A stretch of 64,000 bases of DNA from Orientallactaga sibirica (taxonomy: Eukaryota > Chordata > Mammalia > Rodentia > Dipodidae), in the NCBI GenBank assembly GCA_036365145.1, contig JAEOAD010002672.1, positions 1-64,000 of the forward strand, in the 5' to 3' direction. Shown piece by piece: positions 41,300 through 53,550 of the stretch (position 1 is the stretch's first letter; every line of letters starts with the position of its first letter). A model generated the notes under the pieces. That model worked only from the letters and a program-made list of their open reading frames with translations. It was not told the DNA's origin and made no database searches. The position numbers and the translations under genes are program-made.

Positions 41300-43118
41300 A
41301 AACAAATGTTACAAATGTTGGCGAGGATGTGGAGAAATAGGAAAACTCACTCACTGTTGGTGGAATGTAAGCTGGTACAAGCATTATGGAAAGCAATATG
41401 GAGACTCCTGAAAAGGATGACTACAGAGTTACCAACAGACCCTGATCTTCCCTTACTGGATATTTACCCTACAAGCTCCACATTCAGAGATATTCGCTCA
41501 GCCTTGTTTATAGCTGCTCAATTCATAATAGCTAAAACCTAAAATCAACCCAGGTGCCCGTCATTGGATGAATGGATAACCAAGATGTAGTATATGTACA
41601 TGATGGAATTCTCCTCAGAAGTAAGAAAAAATGACATATTGACATTTGTAGAAAAATGGTCAAACTTGGAACAGATCATTCTAAGTGAGCTCACACAATC
41701 ACAGAAAGACAACCATCACATGTTCTCACTCCTCTGCCATTTCTAACCTGGAACAGCCTGAGTTGCTGACAAACCTGAATAGCATCTCAAGGTTTGGACA
41801 GTAGGGAAGGTAGGGCTTGGGGGAAGGGAAAGGGTACACAAAACTGAACCCAAATTGAACTGGTACCATACAATACTATATCCTAGAAGTCAGATTAAAG
41901 GTGGAACCCTCAAGAGGACCTTAGGGGGAGCACCTGAATCAAAGGCCCTGGAAAGGGTGAGATGAAACCTAACCTTAAGTTTCTTCTGTTTCTCTTCTCT
42001 GTCTTTTTTCCTTTTCTCTTTTCCCCTGGTGCTGGTCTGTAATTCCTTGTACCAGGATGTGGTTTACATCCACAATGAACTGTTGATCAGAGAGACCTAC
42101 TAGCTCTCCCAAAGCAAACAAGACAGACTTCTGACAGAGAACTTGATTACCCACCAGAGGGTAATGGTAAGACCCTACTGCTGATGACACCATATGCTAT
42201 CAGCACGGACCATGGAGAGATCTGGTTGGAATCTGGAAGTGAGCCACTCCCCAGACAACTATCCCATCTATTGCTGAAAGGTGAACACATGTGCTACCGG
42301 GGAAAAGTGGCCAACATCCGTCTGAGCAACTAAAAGACTAAGTGACTCAGTAGCCAACAACCTGACATGATGCTCACACAAGTGCAAGTCACACACAGCT
42401 ATGGTGGGTGACCAACTGCTATTGGATTGGCTAACACATCCGCTCTGTGGAAAGAAAACCATATCTGGAACTGGGAAACAAGTCAGAATCATATCCTGAT
42501 AACAATTTTGCTTCCCAATATCAAGTTCCCACTAATGCTGGCATCTAAGTGGGTCTACAACCTTTAAATTCTTTCTAAATTAATAGCTGTTATGTAATTA
42601 TCTGATGCTGACTTCACTCTGATGGAAATTCTGCTTCTCTTTTTCAGATGGGAGCATGATCTGAGGAGATAAACGATCCAGCACACTTCACGACAGAGGA
42701 ATTGGGGAAATAAACAAGAGTGCTGCTTTATTGGTGAACCTGATACCAGCACAAGGGTGAAGGAGATAGACACAGAGGACACTCAACACCTACCAAACCA
42801 GAGATCCAGAGGCTCCTCAGAGACCTTCACTGAAATAGACTTAAAACCCACCCAACATGGCTCAGGAAATTTTGCAGAAGAGGGGAAAGAAAGATTGTTA
42901 CAGCCACAAGTTGGGACATTTTGTATAGAGACATTGCCACTCCCCCATAACTTATTGCTGCCCCCTAAATGCATGACCCACAATCCCCAGAGACTGACTT
43001 GCATCGCCAGTGAGGAAGGCCTCTTCAGAAAAGGGTCAGGGAAGTGGGAAAGGATGGTACAATCATGTGTTGTTTACATACTAATTATGTCCATATCTAA
43101 TAAAAATATCTTTTTAAA
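41300..43118 (+). mobile_element. L1 3' region, ORF2 end and 3' untranslated region
   Basis: Begins in the typical ORF2 tail ('ggcgaggatgtggagaaatagg', 'gttggtggaatgtaagctgg', 'atggaattctcctcagaagtaag'), with the frame broken by stops. It passes into a long 3' untranslated region and ends 'atctaataaaaatatcttttt'. Its last 300 bp are related to 60120-60425. Confidence 0.75.
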
Positions 43119-44726
43119 AATAGTGATAATGGTAAAATGGAGACCTGTTGTTTTATATGAAATAATCTACACACACACTGTTCTTGATTTGTCCTGTGTT
43201 AACTTTTGATCTAGATATAACCAAAATGGAGAGTCAGAGGTATGCATGGGCTACTGGCTTTGGTCTATATGAAACCCTCACTACATGGAGAGAAGAGTCC
43301 ATAGGTCCACAAGAAGACATACACAACCAGTAACACCAGAAATCTCAGAGTCATGACTGATTGCTTCTCTAAAAATATTTGAAATTACTGCCTTTCTTTC
43401 CCCTTCTATCTTTACTGTTAGCTATAGATGAAATACAAGATCTCTCCAAGAGAAGAATCCTTTCTTATCCCAAATTTCCAGCTCTCCCAATACAGCACAG
43501 ATTTAAGGTGGAATTCCTATCTTTGCGCACTTGTCTCTGAAAGTACAAGTATCAAGGACTGAATTCTGGTTTCAGAAACACAGGATGACTGCTACAGATG
43601 ACAGTCGTAGGAAGAAAAATCAGGAGATCCTGAAGTCACCAATTAGTGGTGTGAGAGGGAAATGATAGAACACAGACTTCATACACAAAGCCAATATCTC
43701 ATGCATTAGACCCTCAAGAGATACATGCATTGCCTCCTATCAGGCCTACTTCTATCTTTCTGTATGAACATCCAAACACTATTTCTCACACTTACTAATC
43801 CAAAGTGACTATGCTAAGATTGCTTAATACTACAAGAACCCCAAGCTTCACAAACTCAGCTGCTGGATCCAGAGAAATGCCAGCTCTGCATGACAGCTCT
43901 CAGGACCAAAGGCACCCACCAGATAGCTTAGCCAAGGAAATGAAAACAAATGACAGCCTGAAAGATCCCCAAGAGTGAACCCCATTCCCTTCAAAGAGGA
44001 ACAAAGATAACAACCTACCTTGTCAATGTGACTGTGTCATGTGTGACATAGTTGTCTTCATGTATGCTATGCTGTGTTCACACAACATAATACACACCCT
44101 AGCCTGCTTCCTAAAAGTCCTGAAATGACTGAGGAACACAATTTGTGGCCACATCAATCTCCTCCATGCATTTCTATAGAACACTTTCATCATTACTTGT
44201 TAATTTTATTTTGAATTATTTTTATTTCTTGGTATGCCAACTTAAGATGTGTGACTGGATTAGAATGCATTTCAGATCTATAAAAGGCCTAAAAATAACT
44301 TACTTAAGCTTAGATATATCCTTGAAACCTATTAAAATGACATCGTTGATTTTTTAAATATTGCATGAAACCTTAAAATGCTACTTGATTGTGTGGGAAA
44401 TTTTTCATTGGGGTCGTAAGACAGTTTAATCAGGCTATAGATTTTGGTAGTGATTTCTTTCCAAGACCGGTTTGAAAATATTTAATTAATCCTACCTCAT
44501 TTTTAGGTAGTCATGAATAACAAATGTATGACAGAAAATTGCTAAATGGTAAATTCCTCTATATAATGTACAGTAAAAGCTTTTATTAGATTGGAATTAG
44601 TTTATTTGTAGAAATAGTATATAAGTTCTAAATGTAAAATGTTCAGTTTCTGTGCTTGTCAAAGATCTTTATAGTACATTTTCATGTCACAATAAAAATT
44701 ACAGAAAATGTAACCTCAAAAATCAG
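43119..44726. other. Unique sequence, nothing recognised
   Basis: About 1.6 kb without SINEs, unusually long for this window. No exon recognised on either strand. Confidence 0.45.
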
Positions 44727-44880
44727 ACTGGGTATAGTGGTGCACACCTTTAATTCCAGCATTCAGGAGGCAGAGATAGAAGGGTTGACATGAATTTGAG
44801 GCCACCCTGAGACTACATAGTGAATTCCAGGACAACCTTGGCTACAGCGAGACTCTACCTCAACACAACAACAACAACAG
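44727..44880 (+). repeat. B1 SINE
   Basis: Diverged; tail '(caa)n'. Confidence 0.85.
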
Positions 44881-45044
44881 TAACGTTAAGAAACTGGACA
44901 AGCTTCTGTGTATATAAGAAAAATGACTATATTATTAAGTCTTCAGTTAATAATTTATATTTTTAGTAAAACTTTAACCCATAGTAGTGGCATTATGATA
45001 AAAGAGTATTGCTTTTCTATCTGTGTCTATTTTTCAACAGTTTT

Positions 45045-45248
45045 TAAAAAATATTTTTCTTTATTTGCAAGCAGAGAGATAGAAGAGAGACAGAGAGAAT
45101 GGGCAAGCCAGGGCCCCTGCCACTGCAAACAAACTTCAGATACATGTGCCCATTTGTAAATCTGGCTCTACATGGGTACTGGGGCATTGAACCAGGATCA
45201 TCAGCCTTTGCAGGCAAGCACCTCCACCACTGAGCCATCTCTCCAGCC
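45045..45248 (-). repeat. DIP SINE
   Basis: Full-length, diverged. Confidence 0.88.
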
Positions 45249-45256
45249 AGTAAAAG

Positions 45257-45419
45257 TTTTTTTTTTTTTTTTTTTGGGTTTTCGAGGTAGGGTTTCACCC
45301 TGGTCCAGGCTGACCTGGAATTAACTATGTAGTCTCATGGTGGCCTCGAACTCATGGCGATCCTCCTACCTCTGCCTCCCAAGTGCTGGGATTAAAGGCG
45401 TGCGCCACCACGCCCGGCT
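45257..45419 (-). repeat. Young B1 SINE
   Basis: Near consensus. Confidence 0.93.
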
Positions 45420-45427
45420 CAGTTAAA

Positions 45428-45474
45428 GTTTTTTTTTTTAAACATTTTATTTATTTATTTGAGAGAGAGAAAGG

Positions 45475-45514
<40 letters not shown>

Positions 45515-45671
45515 AGAGAGAATGGGCACGTCAGGACCTCCAGCCACTCAAACAAACTCCAGATGCATGCGCCCCCTTGTGCATCTGGCTTACGTGGGTC
45601 CTCGGGAGTTGAACCGAGATCCTTTGGCTTTGCAGGCAAATGTCTTAACCGCTAAGCCATCTCTCCAGTCC
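45428..45671 (-). repeat. DIP SINE with target duplication
   Basis: Flanked by 'ctcagttaaagttttt' (45418 and 45673), so it entered beside the B1 after that one. Confidence 0.94.
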
Positions 45672-45836
45672 CTCAGTTAAAGTTTTTAACTTGTCTAATT
45701 TAACAACAACAACAAAAAAGATCATATTAAAGGCTTTATCTCTTTATGTTCTATGCTTTCTTTTGTAGTTCTACTAACTCATGTCTGCAAACGTGCATGG
45801 TTAAGATTACAAATTAGTACTACAGAAAAGAAACCA

Positions 45837-46060
45837 AGCTGGTCATGGTGGTGTATGCCTTTAATCCCAGCACTCAGAAGTCAGAGGTAAGAGGGTCACC
45901 ATGAGTTCGTCTCCATTCTGAGACTACATAGTGAATTCCAGGTCAGCCTGGGCTAGAGTGAGACCCTACCTTGAAAAACAAAACAAAACAAACAAAAAAG
46001 AAAGAAAGAAAGAAAGAAAAAAAGAAAGAAGAAAGAAAAAAGAAAGAGGAAAGAACATAA
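45837..46060 (+). repeat. B1 SINE with (GAAA)n tail
   Basis: Diverged body; the tail expanded to a 'gaaa' microsatellite. Confidence 0.88.
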
Positions 46061-46471
46061 ACCAAATGAATAGTCTAAATTAACAATGGTATATCTAAAT
46101 CAAAGTACAAAATTTGTACTTTTTACTTAATGTATCTTTTTATGATATATATACACACACACATTTGTATATTATATGTAAATATCATTTACTTGGGCTT
46201 ATACTTTAAAATGTTTACATAATATGAAGTTGATTAAGTAAGTGGTCATATAAATTGAAACTTGTGAGTCCAGTTTCCCTTTAAATCATAATGCAATCAA
46301 ATTTTTAAAGAAAAGGTAAATACAATTGAACATTGTTTTATTTTAGTCATTGTCTCAATTCTGATTTCACTAGATGGTCCAAAAAGCCCCTATTGTTTCA
46401 GGAAAGACTTACAGGACAGGGTGTCTCCTGTCCCAGGAAACAGCCTCATCTTCATTAAAATGTTGCTCTGT
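46061..46471. other. Unique AT-rich sequence
   Basis: Nothing recognised. Confidence 0.45.
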
Positions 46472-46650
46472 GGGCTGGAGAGATGGCTTAGTGGATAAAC
46501 GTTTGCCTGTGAAGCCTAAGGACCCCGGTTCAAGGCTTTATTCTCCAGGACCCACGTAAGCCAGATGCACAAGGGGGCATATGGATCTGGAGTTCGTTTG
46601 CGTGCCCATTCTCTCTCTCTACCTGCCTATTTCTGTATCTCTCTCTCAAA

Positions 46651-46685
<35 letters not shown>

Positions 46686-46695
46686 AATATTTTTT
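46472..46695 (+). repeat. DIP SINE with (AAAT)n tail
   Basis: Lacks 'cagtggctggaggccctgg'. Confidence 0.9.
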
Positions 46696-47054
46696 AAAAG
46701 GTGCCCTCATCTGGATAGGAAGAGTTCTCAAGCTCTACTATTACTAGGATCCAAAAATTGCTACTATAGATTTTCTCTTTAAGCAACTAGTATTTTCTCC
46801 TTAAGTAAATAATATGCTTATCCACACACGTAAATAAATTTAACAAAAATTTTTTGAAACAGAGATGCCAAGTCATTATCCTGTGCTAGTGGATTTTTTT
46901 TTAACAAAAACAATTTCTTGGTGCTTATTACATATTACATATTTATTGAATTGGGTCATTTAAACAGACAGGTAAAAATTGTCTCCAGTGCTGTTAGCAT
47001 GTTTTGCCTACATTTCTATATTTAAAGATAAGATATGCATGTGTTCAGTGTTTT
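46696..47054. other. Unique AT-rich sequence
   Basis: Nothing recognised. Confidence 0.45.
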
Positions 47055-47306
47055 ATAATAAATAAATAAAACAATAAATAAATATAATTACAAATAAGTA
47101 TAATAAACAAACAGTATAAATTTAAACAAACGAATGTAAAAAATAAATAACTATAATAACAAATGAGGATAAATACTAAATAAATGAATGAAAAAAATAA
47201 ATAAATATCAATAATAAGGAAATAAAGACAAATAATAATAAATAAATTTAAATAGCAAATAAGTCTAAATAATAATAAATAAATGTAAATGATAAATGAA
47301 TAAATA
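47055..47306. repeat. Degenerate (AATA)n tract
   Basis: About 250 bp of 'aaataaat' with scattered 'aatgaa', 'aataac' units. Confidence 0.88.
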
Positions 47307-47484
47307 ACTGTAATTTTTTTTTGTTGTTTGTTTTTTGTTTTTTGAGATAGGGTCTCACCACTCTGGCTCAGGCTGACCTGGAACTAACTTTGTAGTCATC
47401 TCAGGGTGGCCTTGAACTCACAGTGATCCTCCTACCTCTGCCTCCTGAGTGCTGGGATTAAAGATGTGTGTCACTATGCCCGGC
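47307..47484 (-). repeat. B1 SINE
   Basis: Inserted in the AATA tract; 'aataactgtaa' on both sides. Confidence 0.92.
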
Positions 47485-47624
47485 AATAACTGTAAATTAT
47501 TAAAGGAAGAAATAAAGATAAAGAAATCTTAAAAGGCCATATAGCTGGCATCCTGGCTCAAGGCCTGTCCAGTGCACAACCTCTCTGTGTGTCTAATAAG
47601 TAAATAAATGAAAATACCTATTTA

Positions 47625-47853
47625 AAAAATACTTTAGTTACTGATTGATTAGAGAGAGAGAGAAATAGAGAGGGACAGAGAGACGCAGAGAGAGAGGAGT
47701 GAATGGACACACCAGGGCCTCCAGGCACTGCAAACGAACTCCAGACGCATGCGCCACATTGTGTATCTGGCTTATGTGGGTCCTGGAGAGTTGCACCTGG
47801 ATCCTTAGGCTTCACAGGCATGTCCCTTAACTGCTGAGCCATCTCTCCAGCAC
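47625..47853 (-). repeat. DIP SINE
   Basis: Full-length. Confidence 0.9.
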
Positions 47854-47908
47854 GAGTTTATTTGTTTATTATTTTTATTATTATTATCATCATTATTATG
47901 ATTACCAT

Positions 47909-48000
47909 TGAGGTCAGGTATGGCTCTAGGCCAGTCTGACCCGTAATCCACTCTGTCGTCTCAGGCTGGCCTCAAACTCATGGCCACAACCCTCCTCCTT
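47909..48000 (-). repeat. B1 SINE fragment
   Basis: First two thirds only, diverged. Confidence 0.7.
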
Positions 48001-48275
48001 CTAAGCAAGTTGACTGCAATTTTCTTATTTTTAATTTTATTTTATTTATTCTATTATTTATATAATAATTTATCATTTTATTTAAATTTTTATTTTATTA
48101 TTTATAATTTATCTTATTATTTATTATTTTATTACTTTATTTTACTTTTAAATTTAATTTAATTTATTTTATTATTTATTTAACTTTATATTTCATTATT
48201 ATTTCATTTTACTTTTTAATTTTATTATTTATTATTTTATTTTTATTATTGTTATTGTTATTATTATTAATATGT
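48001..48275. repeat. (TTAT)n-like AT-rich tract
   Basis: Degenerate 'ttatttattttat'; the reverse complement of the tract at 47055. Confidence 0.88.
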
Positions 48276-48357
48276 TTTTTTGAGGTTGGGTGTGGCTGTA
48301 GGCCAGGCTGACCTGGAACCCACTGTGTGTTCTCAGGCTGCTCTTGAACTCGCGGCC
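48276..48357 (-). repeat. B1 SINE fragment
   Basis: Ends at 'gaactcgcgg', where the unclassified repeat starts. Confidence 0.75.
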
Positions 48358-48366
48358 CCGACCAAA

Positions 48367-48696
48367 GCCTGAGCAAAGGCAAGACCAGCTGCGACAAAAA
48401 CAAGTTAAACATCTTTTCCCGGGTCCAACTCTTTGGCTCCAAGAAGAGGCACAGAAGGCACAGAAGGAGACCAAGTGGGGCTTTTGCCTTTTGACATGTC
48501 CCCCCTTAGATTTGAGGATGGTGGAGGGGTTGGGGTGGCCATGTAAGGGGAGTTTGAAGTCCAGCTTGTGGGGATGAGGCCACCTAGCCAGTGTGCATGC
48601 ATGCAAAGGCGAAGGCTTTCTTGCCTTTGTCACTGTAATGGGCTTGCTACAGTGCAGTTGCCCTGGGACAGGCTCAGACACCCAAAGCATATCCTG
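48367..48696. repeat. Unclassified repeat, copy 1 (330 bp)
   Basis: From 'gcctgagcaaaggc' to 'cccaaagcatatcctg'. The same sequence, about 80% alike, is the right end of the segment at 51487-53345. Shared blocks include 'gacaaaaacaag', 'cttttgacatgtccc' and 'ctgccctgggacagg'. On the minus strand 'taaggggggaca' followed by 'tgtcaaaagg' looks like a polypurine tract beside an LTR start, but I cannot confirm this. Confidence 0.75.
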
Positions 48697-48725
48697 TCCT
48701 GAATGTATCCCCTGAGCGTCAGACA

Positions 48726-48728
<3 letters not shown>

Positions 48729-48767
<39 letters not shown>
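48729..48767. repeat. (TG)n microsatellite
   Basis: About 19 'tg' units. Confidence 0.95.
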
Positions 48768-48768
<1 letters not shown>

Positions 48769-49267
48769 TGCCTGTGCGCTTCCCAGGCTTTGGGAAGGCG
48801 TGACCGAGACACGGGGACAAGCAGTCAAGTGTGTACCTTGGAAATTGCCGGAGGGGAGCTGAGTGGACATCATTCCTGCTCTCTGTGTTTGGTCCTATGA
48901 AGGCAGGCCAGATTCTTCTCAGTGAACCTGAAGCTGTCTGCTACACTCCATCATTGCCTGAGGGGAAAAATGGAGGAAAGTAGATCTGAGCACTAAAGAC
49001 TACTTTCAGAACTACATAGCTAGAGACAGCTAAGTCATAGACAAGGCTTTTGATATTAAGGACTGAAGAGCTTTACACGTTTTAAGAATGCTTCCTAGGC
49101 TAAGAAGAGGAAGTCATCTTCTGTGATTCTTCCAAAGCTCTTGGTTCCTAAGATTAAAGACCCTCTATGTCAGATGATTTTTCTGTTTCTGCAAACTCCT
49201 GTATTACCGTGTTGATATTAAAGTTTCATAACGAATCCCAGTTGCCCTTTCATGAATATGATTCTAT
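48768..49267. other. Unique sequence, nothing recognised
   Basis: The first 100 bp could belong to the unclassified repeat's neighbourhood; otherwise nothing seen. Confidence 0.4.
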
Positions 49268-49491
49268 ATTTTATTTTTATTTATTTATTGACTTGAGAGT
49301 GGGAGAGAGAGAAATAGGCAGATAGAGTGAGAAAAAGAATGGGCGTGCCAGGGCCTCCAGCCACTGCATATGAATTACAGATGCATGCACCACCTTGTGC
49401 ACCTGGTTTATGTGGGTCTGGGGAATTGAACCTGGGTCCTTTGGCTTTGCAGGCAAGGGCCTTCACTGCTAAGCCATCTCATCTCTCCAGT
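49268..49491 (-). repeat. DIP SINE
   Basis: Ends with a doubled 'atctcatctctccag'. Confidence 0.9.
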
Positions 49492-50760
49492 TCTATGCAT
49501 GTATTCTATTTAAAACAACAATCCAAATGAAGGAATATATTTTACTAGAATTAAATAATCAACATTAATACATTCCTGAAATTATATTACAAAGTGATGT
49601 TTGGGGAAGGAATTAATGGAAGTATATTGCTCTGTTTTCTTGGGAACAATGGGCACTATTAAAGGGAAGTTTATGGTAAGCAACCAATGAGCCCCACCTG
49701 GTCAAGTTTTGCCCTGTCAACTTTTAATGTCTAGTTCCAAATACAAAAAATATATATGTATTTTGATCTGGTGTTCATATATCTTTCCTGTAAAAGAAAA
49801 GTATAAAAAGAATTGAGGGTTCACTGTGCTGTATGTCTTACTAAGTATGCTGTGCTAAACACATCAAGATCACACTGTATGTAATCATTTTAGGAGATAT
49901 AAAACACACACATGTACACACCAAAACCTAGGCTCCATTTGTTACTATGGATCTTTAAATATAGGTCTAATTATTCCATTCCTACCTATGCATAGGTTCT
50001 GCCTTTTGTTGCCTTATAACTCCCACAGAAAATGCATGTGTACTAATGACATTGGAAAACTATTAAAGAACATAGCCTGATGATGATAATCTGTGTTTAG
50101 TCAGAGTAATGCACAGAATGGTAAGTCAGTCAAAGGTACATATTACCATAACTCGATTCATGCACATGGAAATTATCTCAAAAGAAATACCAGATTAGTG
50201 GTGCTTGACTCTAGGCTTGATGTTAAGAGAGAGGGGAAGTTGAGGGGCTAACTTCACTTCCCCGTTTAGGACTATCACAAAACAGAAACTATCACAAAAC
50301 TATCACAAAACTATCACAAAAACAGAACGCTTAATGATTAATCTATCAATATGAAAGTATAGCCATTCAAATTTATATATATATTTCCTCCCTCAAGCCA
50401 AACAAGTTTGGGCATTCATTTTAACTCATTCATTAAATGAGTGGAGTAGGATAAAAGGTTTATTTTTCAACTGTCACTCATTTGTATAGCACTTCATTAA
50501 TCTGTATTGCTTGTATTACACTTTTATTTTTTCAATTTTTCTTTTTATCTGACTTTCTCATTGAATTCAATATAATTGTTTTTCTGTTATTTTAACTTGA
50601 AATGGTAAGCAAGAAAATGATAACAAATGATTTCATAGTTTCCCAAATATATCCATTTCTAAAAACATGTTTGATGTTGTACATTTAAGCTTATGTTACC
50701 TAGATTTATTATAATAGTGTCAGTCCAATAAAACTTCATAATGTGCAAATTAGAACTTAT
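49492..50760. other. Unique AT-rich sequence
   Basis: 1.27 kb without a recognised repeat except 'actatcacaaa' in three tandem copies (50286-50325). Confidence 0.5.
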
Positions 50761-50787
50761 AAATCATTCATTCATTCATTCATTCAT

Positions 50788-50930
50788 TTATTTTGCTTTT
50801 TCCAGGTAGGGACTCACACTAGTCCAGCTGACCTGGAACTCACTCTGTAGTCTCAGGGTGGCCTTGAACTCACAGTGATCCTCCTACCTCTGCCTCCTGA
50901 GTGCTAGGAGTGCGCCACCACGCCTGGCTA
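50788..50930 (-). repeat. B1 SINE beside (CATT)n
   Basis: Preceded by 'cattcattcattcattcattt'; lacks 'ggattaaaggc'. Confidence 0.88.
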
Positions 50931-50962
50931 AATTTCATTTTTTTATTAAAATAAAACTCAGG

Positions 50963-51225
50963 GGCTGGAGAGATGGCTTAGCGGCTAAGGCGCCTGCCTG
51001 CTAAGCCTAAGAATGCTGTTTCCAATGTCCAGCGGTTCCAATCTCCAGGTCCCATGTTTAGCCAGATGCAAAGTGAGGCAAGGGTGCAATGCTGCACTTG
51101 CCCACAAGGGGGCGCACGCATCTGTATTTCATTCACAGCAGCTGAGAGACTGCGGGCGCTCCCATTTCTGTCTCCCTCTCCCTCTCTATCTCTAAATGTC
51201 TCTCTCTCCAAAATAAAAATAAAAA
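50963..51225 (+). repeat. DIP SINE, long variant subfamily
   Basis: Has the extra segment 'aagtgaggcaagggtgcaat..cttgcccacaagggggcgc' (51071-51116) and 'catctgtatttcattcacagcagc', as at 11481. Flanked by 'aaataaaactcag'. Confidence 0.9.
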
Positions 51226-51335
51226 AATAAAAAATAAAACTCAGAGAGTGGTTAGAAAAGAACGCAAAAAAAACAAACAAACAAACAAGAAAAATCTCAA
51301 TCTCTCTTCACTTTCTCCCTCTGCCTCATTATCTT

Positions 51336-51486
51336 AACTCTTATGTTAAAGGTTTCTTTAAGAAAACTGAGAAGAGGGCCAGGCATGGTGGTGTGCGCCT
51401 TTAATCCCAGCACTCGGGAAGCAGAGGTAGGAGGATTGCCATGAGTTTGATGACACCCTGAGAATGCATAGTGATTTCCAGGTCAG
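51336..51486 (+). repeat. 151-bp direct repeat, left copy (with B1)
   Basis: 42 bp of unique DNA plus the first 109 bp of a B1, ending at 'ccaggtcag'. It aligns without gaps to 53346-53496 (about 16 mismatches). Both share private B1 changes ('gagaatgcatagtgatttcc'), so one B1 was duplicated. Confidence 0.9.
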
Positions 51487-53345
51487 ACTTGGAAGAGAAG
51501 GTGCTTTCCTGAGGATCGGGTAAAAGAAATCAAAACCTTGGAGATGGGCTAGAGCTAAAAGAGACTGGGCTATGTATTTCCCAAATACTGCCTATGGCAA
51601 ACCTTTCAAGCTCACTGCATGGATTCCCAAACCCAACCCGCTAGAGATGAGGGGGCCTAGGGAGAAAAGGGGGTTTGGCTCACACAAATTGGCATGATAT
51701 GAAAAGTCAGCAAAAACCACTGGGTGGCAGTGTGGTGTTCAGCTCTGTAGTGGCTGCCCCTGCCCCTGCCCCTGTAGCTGGGGCTGATCCCATCTGTCGC
51801 CTCTTCTGAGTGGCTGGCAACAAGTGTCGCCATGCAAAATACCTCAGTGGGCAGGGTCTTTATGTCACTCAGGTCTGGCGGACTTCCAAGGGCTCCAGGC
51901 CAGGCTCCCAATGGCCAGCTAAGAGTCAGACACTCAGGGAAGAACACAATCCCACTCCTCCCCTTCCCAAAAGCAGAGCCAAGCGCAGCTCCTTGAATGC
52001 AACTCTTTCATCCCAGGGCTCTTCCTCCATCACTGTTCACTGCCAAAGCTCTGTCCAGAGGGGCAAGCAAGGCCCCAGCTTTGGGCACCAGGGCAGGACC
52101 TTGGGCCTCTACAGGTGTTAGGCTGAGTGACCCTCGGGGCATTTGGGGGATGGGTTGGGTGGGGAGGCCCGTTGGAGACAATCAGTAGCTGGGCTCCCTG
52201 AAGGAGGGGACTGACCTTCCAGGGAGAGGGCTGCTCTAAGGCTGTTGTGCTCTGAGGGAGGAGGGAAGGGGCCTGTGGAGATGAATTCCTGTTTGGTGAC
52301 TGCACCTGACACAGGGCAGCAGGGACAGCAACGGGGAGGATTTGAGGATGTTACCTGTTTGATCACTGCCCCAAAACTGGCACTGGCCAACTTTTACGAT
52401 CATCAGGCCTAGAAGTTGCAGGACTAGTGGAAGAGAACTGGGAGGGGGCCAGGACCGGAGCGCGCTCCCCCGTGCAGCCTCCTCCCCCCGCCAGCGCCCG
52501 TGGCCTCTCTCCCGAGGGACCGCCCCCGCGCCCGCGCTCTCGCTCCCCCTCCCTCTTCAGGCACTCTACTACGCACGCACGGGGGATGCCTCGCGACTCC
52601 CACAGGAGAGGCTTGGACTTGCCCAGTGTCCTCAGGGCTCAGGGCCACGAGCACGCCTGAGGGCTGCCCGGTCTCCTCAGCCTGCCAGTCAGTGTAGCCT
52701 GCTCTCCCCGCCCGGGGCTGTGGTGTCGGCTTGGACCCAGACTGTCAGCCGCCCGCGGGCGCCGGACCACAGCCCACCTCGGCGGAAACCGAGCGCACAG
52801 AAGCCCGAGCCCAGAGCTGGCCAAGAAGAGCCCAGGCCAGTGGCGGTGCAGAGGAGGGGCCCGAGGTGAACCCACCAAGGGCCCCAAAAGAAGGGGTGGT
52901 GTGAGCATGGAGCCATGGCGGCGGCTGTCCCCGCTTGCTCCTGGTCAGAAGAGACAAGCAGCCAGCACGAGAAATCCAACGCCTGCTGGTGTGTCCACAG
53001 CCTGAGCAAAGGCTAGGCCAGCTGCAACAAAAACAAGGTAAAGGTCTTTCCCGGTCCAACTCTGGCTCCAAGAAAAGGCGAAGAAGGAGACGAGGTGGGA
53101 AGGGGCTTTTGTCTTTTGACATGTCCCGCCTTAGATTGGAGGATGGGCTGACCTGGATGGGTTGGGAGTTTGCAAGCCCAACTTGCCTCCTGAGGCTGGA
53201 TTGAGCGGCCCGGCCTTTAGCCGGTGTGCATGAGTGTGTCAGGGGTTTGGCTTGTCGAGGCTGCCTCTGTCACTGTGAAAGTGGCTTTCTCGCCTCTGCA
53301 GTGCAACTGCCCTGGGACAGGCGCAGAGACCCAAAGCATATCCTG
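51487..53345. mobile_element. Unclassified 1.86-kb GC-rich element
   Basis: Bounded exactly by the 151-bp direct repeats. Its right 346 bp (53000-53345) are a second copy of the repeat at 48367-48696, with the same terminus 'catatcctg'. The centre, 52440-52960, is CpG-rich like a promoter island ('ggagcgcgctcccccgtgcag', 'accgcccccgcgcccgcgctc'). No poly(A) tail, terminal inverted repeat or recognisable protein is seen; open frames of 60-125 codons on both strands look like GC-driven chance. It could be an LTR-type element, a duplicated host CpG island, or a composite insertion. Confidence 0.6.
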
Positions 53346-53522
53346 AACTCTTCTGTTAAAAGTTGCTTTAAGATAACTAAGAAGAGGGCCAGGCGTGGTG
53401 GCAAATGCCTTTAAACCCAGCACTCTGGAGGCAGAGGTAGGAGGACTGCCATGAGTTTGAGGCCACCCTGAGAATGCATAGTGATTTCCAGGTCAGCCTG
53501 GGCTAGAGTGAGACCCTACCTC
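53346..53522 (+). repeat. 151-bp direct repeat, right copy, with complete B1
   Basis: 53346-53496 is the repeat. The B1 then continues to its normal end and a (CA)8 tail, unlike the left copy, which is cut short. Confidence 0.9.
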
Positions 53523-53550
53523 ACACACACACACACAAAGATAAGTAAGA

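Noticed and set aside
41306..41542. 78-codon frame as an independent gene
   Set aside because: It is a remnant of the L1 ORF2 end and is listed as L1.
48232..48873. 213-codon minus frame
   Set aside because: It runs through an AT-rich tract, the unclassified repeat and a (TG)n microsatellite; no protein family fits.
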